Notes under the pieces: model-generated | Database searches by the model: none | Seen by the model: the letters and a program-made list of their open reading frames with translations, nothing else | What the model was told of the DNA's origin: nothing | Shown: positions 53,960-63,588 of the stretch, piece by piece | Position numbering within the stretch: the first letter of the stretch is position 1 | How the letters are laid out: the number at the start of each line of letters is the position of its first letter | DNA from: Paraburkholderia acidisoli | Lineage (GTDB): Bacteria > Pseudomonadota > Gammaproteobacteria > Burkholderiales > Burkholderiaceae | DNA: 64,000 nt | Direction of reading: 5' to 3' | Assembly (NCBI RefSeq): GCF_009789675.1 | Contig: NZ_CP046915.1 | Span: forward strand, 620,001 to 684,000 | Made by a program: the position numbers and the translations under genes

Positions 53960-54970
53960 GTGAAGACTGCCCCGAAAGTTGTCACCACCGACGTCGTCGC
54001 GCCAGGCGAAAGGCTGGACTTCTGGCAGGCCCAGATCGGCAGTCTGCTGACGCATATCGAATGCTCCAGCAGCGAACGCCACACGTTTTCAGGTCTGGTC
54101 AAAGCGCACCAGTCTCAACCGGCGAGCCTCCTGGAGATCGACACGGCCACGCACGCCATTGCCCGTGCGAGACCCAAGATCAGTCAGGTCGGCGAAGAGC
54201 AGATATTCATCTGCATTCAGGTTGAAGGCGAGGCTCAGGTTGAGCAGGACAGCCGCTTCAATGTCCTGAAACCCGGTGACATCACGTTGCTCGACACGTC
54301 GAGATCGTTCCGCGCGCACTTTCCGGGCGCGTTGCTTCAACACGTGATTCAGGTTCCTCGCGCGCTAGTGCGCAAGCAGATCGGTGCCGTGGAAAACTTC
54401 ACGGCCACCATCGTTCCGGCGCAGAGCACCGTTGGCCAGCTCACCCGGGATTTCATTGGCGGGCTCGTGCGAAATTTCGACAAGCTCGACGCCGTCATTG
54501 CGCAACGGCTAACGGAACAGGCCACGGAGATGGCCCTGATGGCATTCATGTCCAGCCTCGGCGCAACCGGGGGCGCTGCCCCGGGATCGCCGTCGGTCGG
54601 CAAAACCGTGTTGGCGCATCGTGGCCGCGCGTTCATCGAACAGAATCTGCGTCATGCCACCCTGCAGCCCGTGATGGTTGCGGAACATCTCGGCATCTCG
54701 AAGCGATACCTGAACGCGATATTCGCGGTTCATGGGCAATCGGTCGAGCGCTTTATATGGGACCGAAGACTGGCGAAGTGCGCGCGCGATCTCAAAGACC
54801 CGAATCAAAGCAGTCGCGCGATCGGCGATATTGCTTTTTCGTGGGGATTTCATAGCCTGACTCACTTTAGCCAGGCCTTCAAAGCGAAGTTCGGTGAGAG
54901 CCCGCGCGCATTTCGCAAAACCCAGATACCGGCCTCAAGCACTGAAATGGGGCGCATCGCTGAAGTTTGA
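53960..54970 (+). CDS. AraC-family transcriptional regulator
   Basis: 336 residues from GTG 53960, chosen because GGAGGAGG (53946-53953) precedes it. N-terminal AraC-like ligand-binding domain (about 20-200, FSGLVKAHQSQPASLLEIDTATH) of the FeaR-like type, then two helix-turn-helix motifs (VAEHLGISKRYLNAIFAVHG and IGDIAFSWGFHSLTHFSQAFKAKFGESPRAFRK). Inducer unknown. Confidence 0.88.
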   Translation: MKTAPKVVTTDVVAPGERLDFWQAQIGSLLTHIECSSSERHTFSGLVKAHQSQPASLLEIDTATHAIARARPKISQVGEEQIFICIQVEGEAQVEQDSRFNVLKPGDITLLDTSRSFRAHFPGALLQHVIQVPRALVRKQIGAVENFTATIVPAQSTVGQLTRDFIGGLVRNFDKLDAVIAQRLTEQATEMALMAFMSSLGATGGAAPGSPSVGKTVLAHRGRAFIEQNLRHATLQPVMVAEHLGISKRYLNAIFAVHGQSVERFIWDRRLAKCARDLKDPNQSSRAIGDIAFSWGFHSLTHFSQAFKAKFGESPRAFRKTQIPASSTEMGRIAEV

Positions 54971-55255
54971 AGCGGTTCCGCGAAGCGTCACCCGTCTCTA
55001 CGCACGCCGGTCGTTCGTTCTCCATGCGCTGGCTTCCGGGTCTTCCTGTGCGTTGCAGGTGGCGGCGCGTAGTATTGCTATGTTCGGCCCGAACGGCTCT
55101 CGCCAGCGCTACCTGATCGTCCCCAGCGTGAACCCCAAATTCGTGCCGATAGGCCTGCGGCCGCACGTGCCGCGCGACCGGCCGGCGCCTCTCCCGTCTG
55201 CTTGCCGCCCACGCGAAACCTGGATCACCCACTTCCTCCACAAGGAATGCAAACG

Positions 55256-56245
55256 ATGCGAAGCGTTTCCGTTGGAATCGTGCTCTTTCCCGGCTTTCAG
55301 TTACTCGACGTTGCGGGCCCCAAAGACGCCTTTGCCGAAGTCGACATGCTCAGCAAGGGCGGGTCGCGCTATGAAATCGTCACGGTGGGCACGACACACG
55401 GCAGCATCCGCTCTTCGAGCGGACTTGCCGTGACCCCGGAACGAACCATTTTCGATCCGTGCCCTCACTTCGACACGGTGATCGTGCCGGGCGGTCTGGG
55501 CATCTTCCCGTTGCTGGAAGACAAGGCGTTTTGCGCCTGGCTCGTCGCCCGGCGAGCGGCGAGCCGGCGTCTCGCGGCGGTCTGCAACGGGGCATTCGCG
55601 TTCGGCGCGGCCGGTCTCCTCGAAGATCGAACCGTCACCACTCACTGGATGGATGCGCCGCGACTGGCCGCCATGTTTCCGCGCACGACGGTGCAGCGCG
55701 ACAAGATCTTCGTCAAGGACGAGGGACTCTATACGACAGCAGGCGTCAGCGCGGGTGTCGATCTCGCGATTGCCATGATCGAAGAGGATTTCGGACGATC
55801 GGTTGCGCTCGCGGTCGCCAAATATCTGATCGTCTACGTTCAGCGCTCGGGCGATCAGTCCCAGTTCAGTCCGTTGCTCGAGGCGCCCACTGCCGCCGAA
55901 AGTCCGATGCATCGGCTCCAGACCTACATGCTGGAAAACCTGACCGAGAACCACACGATGGAGAGCCTCGCCGACGAGGCGAACATGAGTGCGCGCAATC
56001 TGTCGCGAGTATTCGCGCGCGAGTGCGGCGTCAGCGTGATGGCTTACCTTGCCGACGCCAGGATCGACGCCGCCAGACAGTTGCTCGAAGCCACGGACGC
56101 GCCGCTCACCGAAGTCGCCCGACGTTGTGGATTCGACGGTTCGGAAGCGTTGCGGCAAGCCTTCAACCGACGGCTGAAGATCAGTCCACTGGAATATCGG
56201 AGCCGCTTTCAATCGAGCGAGCCGGTCGCGGGCACGCCAGGCTAG
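55256..56245 (+). CDS. GlxA-type regulator (DJ-1/PfpI + AraC)
   Basis: 329 residues from ATG 55256 with AAGGA ahead. N-terminal DJ-1/PfpI amidotransferase-like domain (about 5-170; nucleophile-elbow Cys in LAAVCNGAFAFGAAGLL) fused to an AraC-type helix-turn-helix (about 230-320; ENLTENHTMESLADEANMSARNLSRVF ... VARRCGFDGSEALRQAFNRRL). Such regulators (GlxA, CdhR, ArgR of Pseudomonas) control amine and amino-acid catabolism. Target not evident here. Confidence 0.9.
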   Translation: MRSVSVGIVLFPGFQLLDVAGPKDAFAEVDMLSKGGSRYEIVTVGTTHGSIRSSSGLAVTPERTIFDPCPHFDTVIVPGGLGIFPLLEDKAFCAWLVARRAASRRLAAVCNGAFAFGAAGLLEDRTVTTHWMDAPRLAAMFPRTTVQRDKIFVKDEGLYTTAGVSAGVDLAIAMIEEDFGRSVALAVAKYLIVYVQRSGDQSQFSPLLEAPTAAESPMHRLQTYMLENLTENHTMESLADEANMSARNLSRVFARECGVSVMAYLADARIDAARQLLEATDAPLTEVARRCGFDGSEALRQAFNRRLKISPLEYRSRFQSSEPVAGTPG

Positions 56246-56368
56246 GCGCGTTCGAGGCGTTCAAACGGCGGCCAGGATGGGTGCCCCGGCGCTGCGGCCC
56301 GATGGCGGATTAGCAATCGGCCAGGCCGAACCGCCCGCATTGCCCGCATTGCCCGTATTGCGTCGCGT

Positions 56369-57154
56369 CTAGATGGGCTCCTCGTGCGACGCGGAAGGTC
56401 CGACGTATTCGTAGCGCGCCGTATTCACGTGCGAGATGCGAAGCTCGACGGGCTCCTGGTGATACGAATACGCGATGCGTCGGACCTCGAGCAGCGGCGT
56501 GCCTTGCGGTACGTCGAGCAGCTCGGCGTCGGTCTCGTTCGCCGTGACCACGCGCAATCGTTCCTCGGTCCCGACCACGTTGATGTGAAACGCGTCCTGG
56601 TAGAAGTTGTAGAGCGTGCTGGGCCGCTCGCGCAACGCGGCTTCGGTGAGGCCCGCGAAGCGTTCTTCCGCCACCGTGATGCTGTCGATCATGACCGTCT
56701 CGCCGTGCAACGCCAGCCGGTTGACGAACGAGAACACGCGCGCGCCGGGCTCGATGCCGAGCGCCGCCGCGACTTCGCGCGAGGCCTTCGCCCGCGCGAA
56801 CGACATATGCGTGACCGTGGGGTAGGTCTTGTCGCCGTCCTGGCGCACCACGCGGAAAAACCGGAAGAAATAGCGGTCGCGCTGGTGCTGGGCGACGAAC
56901 GTGCCGAGCCCTTGATGCCGCACGAGGATGTTGTCCGCGACGAGTTCGTCGATAGCCTTGCGCAACGTGCCGATCGACACGCCAAAGCGCTCGGAGAGCT
57001 TCTTCTCCGAAGGAATCGCCTCGCCGCCCTTCCATTCCTTCGCCGACAACGCGGCGAGGATGCCGTTTTTCACTTCCTTGTACCGTGTTCCCCCAATGAC
57101 CGGCGCGTGGCTTGCCGCGCTCGTCTGGGTCACGCCGTTTTTCACTGCGCTCAT
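56369..57154 (-). CDS. GntR/UTRA regulator of the sulfolactate cluster
   Basis: 261 residues from ATG 57154 with GGGAG upstream. N-terminal GntR winged helix (about 28-95; GEAIPSEKKLSERFGVSIGTLRKAIDELVADNILVRHQGLGTFV) and C-terminal UTRA effector domain (about 115-250). Divergent from suyA, with an inverted repeat just ahead of the suyA promoter. Probably a repressor relieved by sulfolactate or a related metabolite. Confidence 0.88.
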   Translation of the reverse strand: MSAVKNGVTQTSAASHAPVIGGTRYKEVKNGILAALSAKEWKGGEAIPSEKKLSERFGVSIGTLRKAIDELVADNILVRHQGLGTFVAQHQRDRYFFRFFRVVRQDGDKTYPTVTHMSFARAKASREVAAALGIEPGARVFSFVNRLALHGETVMIDSITVAEERFAGLTEAALRERPSTLYNFYQDAFHINVVGTEERLRVVTANETDAELLDVPQGTPLLEVRRIAYSYHQEPVELRISHVNTARYEYVGPSASHEEPI

Positions 57155-57224
57155 GGCGCCTGCTCCCTTCCTGGCTTGTCTTTCCAGCGTTTCGACGATT
57201 CTACCCCATCTGGGTGATCCAACA

Positions 57225-57269
57225 CATATAGATGATATGGTTGACATGGATGAGTGAGGTGACTATTAT
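57225..57269 (+). promoter_or_regulatory. suyA promoter with GntR operator
   Basis: The inverted repeat CATAT-N5-ATATG (57225-57239) touches a near-ideal sigma-70 promoter: TTGACA (57241-57246), 17-bp spacer, TATTAT (57264-57269), 50 bp before the suyA start. Confidence 0.8.
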
Positions 57270-57319
57270 CCGCTCCATGGCCCCGTGCCAGACCTCGTGA
57301 ACACAATGGAGACACTCAA

Positions 57320-57670
57320 ATGAGCCAGGCAGCTCAAGCGGCACAGCAGGCGAATTCGACGGCACCTCAAGGCGATCCGGCGCGCAGAACGATTCACATC
57401 GTGCTGCACGAGGGCAAGGACACGGTTGGCGTCGCGGTGGTGGAGGGGATCAAGGCAGGCACGCAGTTGAACGCGTGGATCATGGACGAAGACGAAGTGG
57501 TAACGGTCGCGGCGAAGCAGGACATTCCCATCGGTCACAAGGTGGCGCTCAAGGACATGGCCGTGGGCGACACGGTCTACAAGTACGGCGTGGATATCGG
57601 CAAGGTCGTGGCGCCCATTCAGGCCGGCGAGCACGCTCACGTGCACAACATCAAGACGAAGCGCTGGTAA
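57320..57670 (+). CDS. suyA: (R)-sulfolactate sulfo-lyase small subunit
   Basis: 116 residues with a SAF domain (about 28-110; IHIVLHEGKDTVGVAVVEGIKAGT ... DIPIGHKVALKDMAVGD), equivalent to the N-terminal part of altronate dehydratase UxaA. Pairs with the large subunit 78 bp downstream. SuyAB (EC 4.4.1.24) splits (R)-3-sulfolactate into pyruvate and sulfite. The N-terminal 20 residues are Ala/Gln-rich and extra. A split altronate/galactarate dehydratase is the alternative, but the whole gene set favours sulfolactate. Confidence 0.85.
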   Translation: MSQAAQAAQQANSTAPQGDPARRTIHIVLHEGKDTVGVAVVEGIKAGTQLNAWIMDEDEVVTVAAKQDIPIGHKVALKDMAVGDTVYKYGVDIGKVVAPIQAGEHAHVHNIKTKRW

Positions 57671-57748
57671 GCCGCGCGCCGCATTGCGCCGCGAACTTTC
57701 CCGCGCACAGCCTGTTTGCCGCATTCCTCCCATTCAGAGAGAGACACC

Positions 57749-58924
57749 ATGAGCGTGATCGACCAGAACACTCTTTTCCGCGGCTATCGCCGCACGAACG
57801 GCCGCGTCGGCGTGCGTAACCACGTCATCATCCTGCCCGTCGACGACCTGTCGAATGCCGCCGCGCAGGCGGTCGAGCACAACATCAAGGGCACCATGGC
57901 CCTGCCGCATCCGTACGGGCGCCTGCAGTTCGGCGCGGACCTCGACCTGCATTTCCGCACGCTGATCGGCGCGGGTTGCAACCCGAACGTCGCGGGCGTG
58001 ATCGTGATCGGCATCGAGGAAGGCTGGACCAAGCGCGTGGTGGACGGCATTGCGAAATCCGGCAAACCGGTCATGGGATTCGGCATCGAGCTGCACGGTG
58101 ACCACGACACGATCCTGCGCGCCTCCAAGGCGGCCAAGGAAATGGTGCAATGGGCCACCACGCTGGAGCGCGAGGAATGCCCGATCTCCGAGCTGTGGGT
58201 GTCGACCAAATGCGGCGAGTCGGATACGACCTCGGGCTGCGGTGCGAATCCCACGGTCGGCAATGCGTTCGACAAACTGTATGGCCTCGGCACGACGCTC
58301 GTGTTCGGCGAGACCTCGGAGTTGACGGGCGGCGAGCAGATCGTCGCGGCGCGCTGCGCGAACGATCAGGTGCGCGAGCGCTTCCAGTTCATGTTCGATC
58401 GCTATCAGGACATGATCAACCGCTGGAAAACCGACGACCTTTCCGAGTCCCAGCCCACCAAAGGCAATATCGCGGGCGGCCTGACCACCATCGAAGAAAA
58501 GGCGCTCGGCAATATTCAGAAGATCGGCAAGAAGTGCCGCGTGGACGGCGTGCTCGACAAGGCCGAAGAACCGACGCATGCGGGCCTGTGGTTCATGGAT
58601 TCCTCTTCGGCCGCGGCCGAAATGGTGACGCTGTGCGCGGCTTCCGGTTTCGCGGTGCACTTCTTCCCCACGGGCCAGGGCAACGTGATCGGCAACCCGA
58701 TCGTGCCGGTCATCAAGATCTGCGCGAATCCGCGTACCGTGCGCACGATGAGCGAGCATGTGGACGTGGATGTTTCGGGTCTGTTGCAGCGCGAACAGAA
58801 TCTCGATCAGGCCGGCGACAAGCTGCTCGAGTCCATGCTGGCCACCGCGAACGGGCGCTGGACCGCGGCGGAAACGCTGGGTCATCGCGAGTTCGTGCTC
58901 ACGCGCCTGTTCGAGAGCGCCTGA
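57749..58924 (+). CDS. suyB: (R)-sulfolactate sulfo-lyase large subunit
   Basis: 391 residues, the size of SuyB and of the UxaA C-terminal catalytic region. Conserved blocks are [51 protein letters not shown] and [14 protein letters not shown]; the cysteines in [12 protein letters not shown] suit the metal site of this family. It catalyses beta-elimination of sulfite from (R)-3-sulfolactate. From memory of SuyB proteins the match in these blocks is very close, which sets it apart from sugar-acid dehydratases. Confidence 0.88.
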   Translation: MSVIDQNTLFRGYRRTNGRVGVRNHVIILPVDDLSNAAAQAVEHNIKGTMALPHPYGRLQFGADLDLHFRTLIGAGCNPNVAGVIVIGIEEGWTKRVVDGIAKSGKPVMGFGIELHGDHDTILRASKAAKEMVQWATTLEREECPISELWVSTKCGESDTTSGCGANPTVGNAFDKLYGLGTTLVFGETSELTGGEQIVAARCANDQVRERFQFMFDRYQDMINRWKTDDLSESQPTKGNIAGGLTTIEEKALGNIQKIGKKCRVDGVLDKAEEPTHAGLWFMDSSSAAAEMVTLCAASGFAVHFFPTGQGNVIGNPIVPVIKICANPRTVRTMSEHVDVDVSGLLQREQNLDQAGDKLLESMLATANGRWTAAETLGHREFVLTRLFESA

Positions 58925-58941
58925 CGTTTCAAGCAGGATTT

Positions 58942-58970
58942 CGCAAGCGCGCCCGCGCGGCGCGCTTGCG
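58942..58970 (+). promoter_or_regulatory. Strong intercistronic hairpin between suyB and the symporter gene
   Basis: A perfect 12-bp stem CGCAAGCGCGCC / GGCGCGCTTGCG with loop CGCGC and no T-run, 18 bp after suyB. More likely an mRNA-stability or attenuation element than a terminator. Confidence 0.65.
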
Positions 58971-59105
58971 AACGTCGTTTCGCCACAGTGGCGCGCACCG
59001 TTGCACACAAGGCCGCGTGAATACGGCCGCCCTACCGGACGCAGAGGTCCGAGCCGGTGCGTGACACTGTCTCACGAAGCAGCAGCGAGTGGAGGAGACA
59101 CCATC

Positions 59106-60446
59106 TTGCGCGTGCTCAGACATCTCTATGCCCAGGTCCTGCTCGGACTGGCGGCCGGTATTCTCGTCGGCTATTGCTGGCCGCATTTCGGCGTGCAAAT
59201 GAAGCCCTTGGGCGACACCTTCATTCGCCTGATCAAAATGCTCATCACGCTGGTGATTTTCTGCACCGTGTCGCTGGGTATCGCCCGCATGGAAAACCTC
59301 AAGCATGTGGGGCGCGTGGGCGTGAAAACGATCGCGTATTTCGAGGTCGTGACCACGCTCGCGCTCGTGCTCGGGCTTGTGGTGGCGAATGTGCTGCATC
59401 CGGGCGAAGGGCTCAACATCGACCCCGCCACGCTCGACCCGCAAGCCGTCAGCCACTACGTGAGCGAGGCGCACGCGGCCGCGTCGCAGAGCTTTCTCGA
59501 CGAGATCGTGCCGAACTCGGTGATCGGCGCGTTCGCGCGCGGCAACCTGTTGCAGGTCCTGCTGTTCTCGGTGCTGTTCGGCGTTGCCTTGTCGATCATG
59601 TCGCGCCGCAGCCGGTTTCTGTCGCGCGTGATCGAGCAAAGCGGCGAGGCGCTGATGCGCATTGTCGAAATGATCATGCGGCTCGCGCCGCTCGGCGCGT
59701 TTGGCGCGATGGCCTTCACTATCGGCAAATATGGGATCGGCAGCTTGCAGCAACTGGGCCTGTTGATCGTGTGCTTCTATCTCACGAGCATCCTGTTCGT
59801 CGTGCTGGTGCTCGGCACGATTTGCCGCTGGGCGGGCGTGGGTTTATGGCCGCTGCTCAACTATCTGCGCGAAGAACTGCTCATCGTGCTCGGGACCTCG
59901 ACCACCGAGTCGGTCCTGCCGCGCCTGATGGAAAAGCTCGAACGGCTGGGTTGCCCGCGCTCGATCGTCGGGCTCGTGCTGCCCACCGGCTACTCGTTCA
60001 ATCTGGACGGCGCCGCCATCTATCTCACGATGACGTCGCTGTTCATCGCGCAAGCGACCAATACGCATCTTTCGCTGTGGCAGCAACTCGGCTTGCTCGC
60101 CATTTTGCTGCTCACCTCGAAGGGCGGCGCCGGGGTCGCGGGCGCGGCGCTGGTGGCGCTCACCGCGACGCTTTCCACGCACAACATCATTCCGGTCGCG
60201 GGCATTACGCTGATCATCGGTATCGACCGCGTGCTCAACGAGATTCGCGCGATCGTCAACATGATCGGCAATGCCGTGGCGACGATCGTGGTCGCGCGTT
60301 GGGAAGGCGCGTTCGATGCCGAAAAAGCGCGCGCGGTGCTGACCGCGCCGCGTGCGAGCCGCGCCCACGGCGAAGCGGCGGCCGGGCCCGCTCAGGGCGC
60401 CGAAGAGCGTGCGCCGCGCGCCTATGCACAGGAGCGATCGCGTTGA
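59106..60446 (+). CDS. Dicarboxylate/amino acid:cation symporter (DAACS, DctA-like)
   Basis: 446 residues from a TTG at 59106 with GGAGGAG eight bases before it. DctA/GltP family: LPTGYSFNLDGAAIYLTM, SKGGAGVAGAALVALTATL and GIDRVLNEIRAIVNMIGNAVATIVVARWEG. In this operon it probably imports sulfolactate, replacing the TRAP or ABC systems known in other sulfolactate users. C-terminal tail is Ala-rich and variable. Stop overlaps the next gene (TTGA). Confidence 0.9.
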   Translation: MRVLRHLYAQVLLGLAAGILVGYCWPHFGVQMKPLGDTFIRLIKMLITLVIFCTVSLGIARMENLKHVGRVGVKTIAYFEVVTTLALVLGLVVANVLHPGEGLNIDPATLDPQAVSHYVSEAHAAASQSFLDEIVPNSVIGAFARGNLLQVLLFSVLFGVALSIMSRRSRFLSRVIEQSGEALMRIVEMIMRLAPLGAFGAMAFTIGKYGIGSLQQLGLLIVCFYLTSILFVVLVLGTICRWAGVGLWPLLNYLREELLIVLGTSTTESVLPRLMEKLERLGCPRSIVGLVLPTGYSFNLDGAAIYLTMTSLFIAQATNTHLSLWQQLGLLAILLLTSKGGAGVAGAALVALTATLSTHNIIPVAGITLIIGIDRVLNEIRAIVNMIGNAVATIVVARWEGAFDAEKARAVLTAPRASRAHGEAAAGPAQGAEERAPRAYAQERSR

Positions 60447-61411
60447 ATACCAGGCGGAAGAAGGTCGTCGTCAGCGAGTTCATGGACGAGGCGGCGGTGG
60501 CGTCGTTGCGGCATCATTTCGACGTGCATGCGCACGCCTCGCTCGTCGACGAACCGGAGCGTTTGCGTGCGCTGCTCGCCGACGCCCACGCGCTGATCGT
60601 GCGCAATCGCACCCAGGTGAGCGCCGCGTTGCTCGACGGCGCGCCAGGCTTGTCGGTGGTCGGGCGGCTCGGCGTGGGCCTCGACAATATCGCGCTCGAT
60701 GCATGCAAGGAGCGCGGCGTGCAGGTGTTTCCGGCGACGGGCGCGAACGCGGCCGCCGTCGCCGAGTATGTGATCGCCGCCACGCTGATCTTGCTGCGGG
60801 GCGCGTACGGTTCGAGCGCCGAGGTCGCCCGCGGACTGTGGCCGCGCGCGGCGCTCTCGAACGGCCGCGAAGCGGCGGGCGGCACGATGGCCGTGATCGG
60901 TTTTGGCGGCATCGGGCGTCTCGTCGCGCGGCTCGCGCGCGGTATCGGCATGCGGGTGGTGGGTTACGATCCGCAAATTGCCGCGGACGCGCCGTGCTGG
61001 CAAGAAACGGGCGCGTGCGGCATGACGTTCGACGACGCGTTGCGCGCGGCCGACGTGGTGACCGTGCACGTGCCGCTCGTCGAAAGCACGCACAATCTGA
61101 TCGGCGCGGCGCAACTCGCATTGCTGAAGCCGCACGCCGTGCTGATCAACACGGCGCGCGGCGGCGTGATCGACGAACGCGCGCTGGCCGCGGCGCTCAC
61201 GCATGGCCGCCTGGGCGGCGCCGCGCTCGATGTTTTCGTCGACGAACCGCTCAAGGCGGGTTCGCCGCTCGAAGGCGTGCCGAACCTGCTCCTCACGCCG
61301 CATATCGCGGGCTTGACGATGCAGTCGAACGAACGCGTCAGCACGCTGGTCGCCGCGCGCGTGACCGAGGCGCTGCTCGCAAGCGAACCCGAAATCACGA
61401 CAACGAGGTAG
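60443..61411 (+). CDS. slcC: (S)-sulfolactate dehydrogenase-like D-2-hydroxyacid dehydrogenase
   Basis: 322 residues from a TTG at 60443 that overlaps the symporter stop; AGGAG lies ahead. D-isomer 2-hydroxyacid dehydrogenase family: catalytic R in NTARGGVIDE, nucleotide fold VIGFGGIGRLVARLARG, and H in LLTPHIAGLT. In sulfolactate users, SlcC (EC 1.1.1.310) oxidises (S)-sulfolactate to sulfopyruvate. Assignment rests on family plus the neighbouring suyAB and comC-like genes. Confidence 0.82.
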   Translation: MNTRRKKVVVSEFMDEAAVASLRHHFDVHAHASLVDEPERLRALLADAHALIVRNRTQVSAALLDGAPGLSVVGRLGVGLDNIALDACKERGVQVFPATGANAAAVAEYVIAATLILLRGAYGSSAEVARGLWPRAALSNGREAAGGTMAVIGFGGIGRLVARLARGIGMRVVGYDPQIAADAPCWQETGACGMTFDDALRAADVVTVHVPLVESTHNLIGAAQLALLKPHAVLINTARGGVIDERALAAALTHGRLGGAALDVFVDEPLKAGSPLEGVPNLLLTPHIAGLTMQSNERVSTLVAARVTEALLASEPEITTTR

Positions 61412-61418
61412 CACCCCC

Positions 61419-62420
61419 ATGACGCGGATATCGTCCGATGATCTCACCCACCTGGCCACGCGCACGCTGCTGGCGGCGGGCGCCACGCCGCGCACCGCGA
61501 CGGCCACCGCGCGCGCGCTCGTCTACGCCGACGAGCGCGGCTTGTCGTCCCACGGCGTCGCGCGGTTGCCCATGTATGTCGCGCAGTTGCGCAACGGCCG
61601 CGTGGACGCGAAGGCGACGCCGCGAATCGTCGAGTCGCGCAACGCGGCGGTCCTGATCGACGCCGCGGACGGCATGGCGTTTCCGGCCTGCGAACTCGCC
61701 GTCGAAACGCTGCTGGGCCGCGCGCGCGAGCACGGCAGCGCGGTGGCGAGCGTCACGCGCAGCCATCACCTGGGCGCGGGCGCGTGGCATCTGGAGCCGG
61801 TGGGCGCGGCCGGCCTGGTGGGGCTCGCGTTCAGCAACACGCCCGCGGCCATGCCCGCGTGGGGCGGGCGGCACGCGGTGTTCGGCACCAATCCCGTGGC
61901 GGCGGTGTTCCCGCGCCGTGACGGGCCGCCGCTGATGATCGACCTGTCGCTGTCCAACGTCGCGCGCGGCAAGATCATGGTGGCGGCGCGCGAGGGCAAG
62001 CCGATTCCCGAAGGCTGGGCGACCTCGCGCGACGGCCAGCCCACCACCGATGCGAAGGTCGCGCTGGACGGCATGATGCTGCCGTTCGGCGGCACCAAGG
62101 GCGCGATGCTCGCCTTGATGGTCGAACTGCTCGCGGCTGCGTTGTGCGGCGCGAACTTCGGTTACGAGGCGGGTTCGTTCTTGACGGAAGAGGGCGAGCG
62201 CTCGCGCGTGGGGCATCTGTTCTGGGCGATCGATCCGGGCGCGCTGGCGGGCAATGCCGTTTATCTGGCGCGGGTCGAAGCGTTGATCGAGGCCATGTTG
62301 CAAGACGCCGAGGTGCGGCTGCCGGGGCAGCGGCGGGGGGAACTCGCGGCGCACGCGGCACGCGACGGCGTGGAGATTCCCGAGGCCTTGCTCGTGCAGT
62401 TGCAGGAACTCGCGGGATGA
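61419..62420 (+). CDS. comC: (R)-sulfolactate dehydrogenase-like malate/L-lactate dehydrogenase family protein
   Basis: 333 residues of the MDH2/ComC family (YADERGLSSHGVARLPMYVAQLRNG, SHHLGAGAWHLEPV, GTNPVAAVFPR, LSLSNVARGKI). ComC (EC 1.1.1.338) reduces sulfopyruvate to (R)-sulfolactate, the substrate of SuyAB. Together with the SlcC-like enzyme it racemises sulfolactate. Seven bases separate the genes. A general 2-hydroxyacid dehydrogenase is the alternative. Confidence 0.82.
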   Translation: MTRISSDDLTHLATRTLLAAGATPRTATATARALVYADERGLSSHGVARLPMYVAQLRNGRVDAKATPRIVESRNAAVLIDAADGMAFPACELAVETLLGRAREHGSAVASVTRSHHLGAGAWHLEPVGAAGLVGLAFSNTPAAMPAWGGRHAVFGTNPVAAVFPRRDGPPLMIDLSLSNVARGKIMVAAREGKPIPEGWATSRDGQPTTDAKVALDGMMLPFGGTKGAMLALMVELLAAALCGANFGYEAGSFLTEEGERSRVGHLFWAIDPGALAGNAVYLARVEALIEAMLQDAEVRLPGQRRGELAAHAARDGVEIPEALLVQLQELAG

Positions 62421-62489
62421 ACGATGCAGATTCGCGCGGCTAAATGCGGCTAGGTGCAGATAAGCGCGGGCGCCCGGAAGGCGCGTGCA

Positions 62490-63368
62490 CTAAACCGCCG
62501 TGAAGTAGCTTTTGATCGCGTCGGTGAACGCGGTACGGCTGTGTTTGACGCGTTCCAGCAATCCGACATGACGGCGTACGTCCACGCCGTCGAGCGGCAT
62601 GACGCGAATCGCGCGATCGCTTTCGAAATCGACGTTGGCGAGTTTGGGCACGATCGAAATGCCGAAGCCCTGGCGCACGAGCGCGACGATCGCCTCGACG
62701 GAGTTCAGCTCCATTGCCTCGTTGACTTCGACCTTGCACTGATCGAGCACGTTTTGCACGAGATGCCCGGTCCACGTCACGCGGTCGAAGCGCATGAACG
62801 GCGCGTGGCGAAGGATTTCGAGCTGCTCGCCGGGCAAATCGAAGTGCGGTGCGGTGGGCAGGATGAGAATCATCGGTTCCGAATAGAGCGGCGTCCAGAG
62901 CAGCGTGGAGGCCAGCGCATGCGGCGATTGCGTGACGACGGCCGCGTCGAGTTCGCCGATTTCGACCTGGCGCGCGAAGTCGCTGGACATGCCCGCGAGC
63001 AGATGCACGTCGAGGCGGGGATGTTGCCGGCGGATGGTCCACAAGGCGTCGGCGAACGCGCCCATCAACGCGGAAACGAGTGCGCCCATGACCACGGTCC
63101 CCGACATTTCGTCGCCGCCCGCGGAGACCTCCAGCAGTTCATAGCGGCGCACGATTTCCTCGATCTCGGGAATGAGTGCGCGGCCGACCGGATTCAACAC
63201 CGCCGCGCGTGCGTTGCGGTCAAAAAGCTGAACATTGAGATCGCTTTCGAGTGCGCGAATTTGCAGGCCGATGGCCGCCGCGGTGAGTCCGACCTTATTG
63301 CCGGCGGCGGCGAACGTGCCGCATCGGGCCACGGTGAGAAAGATTTTGAGGGTGCGTATGGAGGGCAT
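62490..63368 (-). CDS. LysR-family regulator in the sulfolactate cluster
   Basis: 292 residues from ATG 63368 (MPSIRTLKIFLTVARCGTFAAAGNKVGLTAAAIGLQIRALE). Helix-turn-helix in the first 60 residues and a CysB-like effector domain. Divergent from the TauE/SafE-like gene across 220 bp and convergent with comC. It may regulate sulfite export or sulfur metabolism. Confidence 0.85.
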   Translation of the reverse strand: MPSIRTLKIFLTVARCGTFAAAGNKVGLTAAAIGLQIRALESDLNVQLFDRNARAAVLNPVGRALIPEIEEIVRRYELLEVSAGGDEMSGTVVMGALVSALMGAFADALWTIRRQHPRLDVHLLAGMSSDFARQVEIGELDAAVVTQSPHALASTLLWTPLYSEPMILILPTAPHFDLPGEQLEILRHAPFMRFDRVTWTGHLVQNVLDQCKVEVNEAMELNSVEAIVALVRQGFGISIVPKLANVDFESDRAIRVMPLDGVDVRRHVGLLERVKHSRTAFTDAIKSYFTAV

Positions 63369-63588
63369 TGTTCGCGATGAACGGCAAAGACATGCGCGAT
63401 TCGAATCAAGAAATTCTACGCAAGCTAAAGCTTCTCCTGGTCTCAGGAAAACCATTACTGCGTTTATCTTTATCTAATAGCGGGCAACAATGGACGCAGC
63501 GATGCGGCCGCAATCTCATGCGCGACTCACTCCCCTTGTCGCGCGTCTTTTCCCCCAAACACGAAAACCACACCGAGGCTTTTCATCG

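Noticed and set aside
57320..58924. Altronate or galactarate dehydratase
   Set aside because: Split subunits, SuyB-like sequence blocks, and the neighbouring SlcC-like, ComC-like and TauE/SafE-like genes fit sulfolactate far better; no sugar-acid genes are nearby.
59057..60442. Extended N-terminus for the SlcC-like gene (784 codons)
   Set aside because: The first 460 codons are an out-of-frame shadow of the symporter gene; the TTG at 60443 with AGGAG gives a normal-length dehydrogenase.
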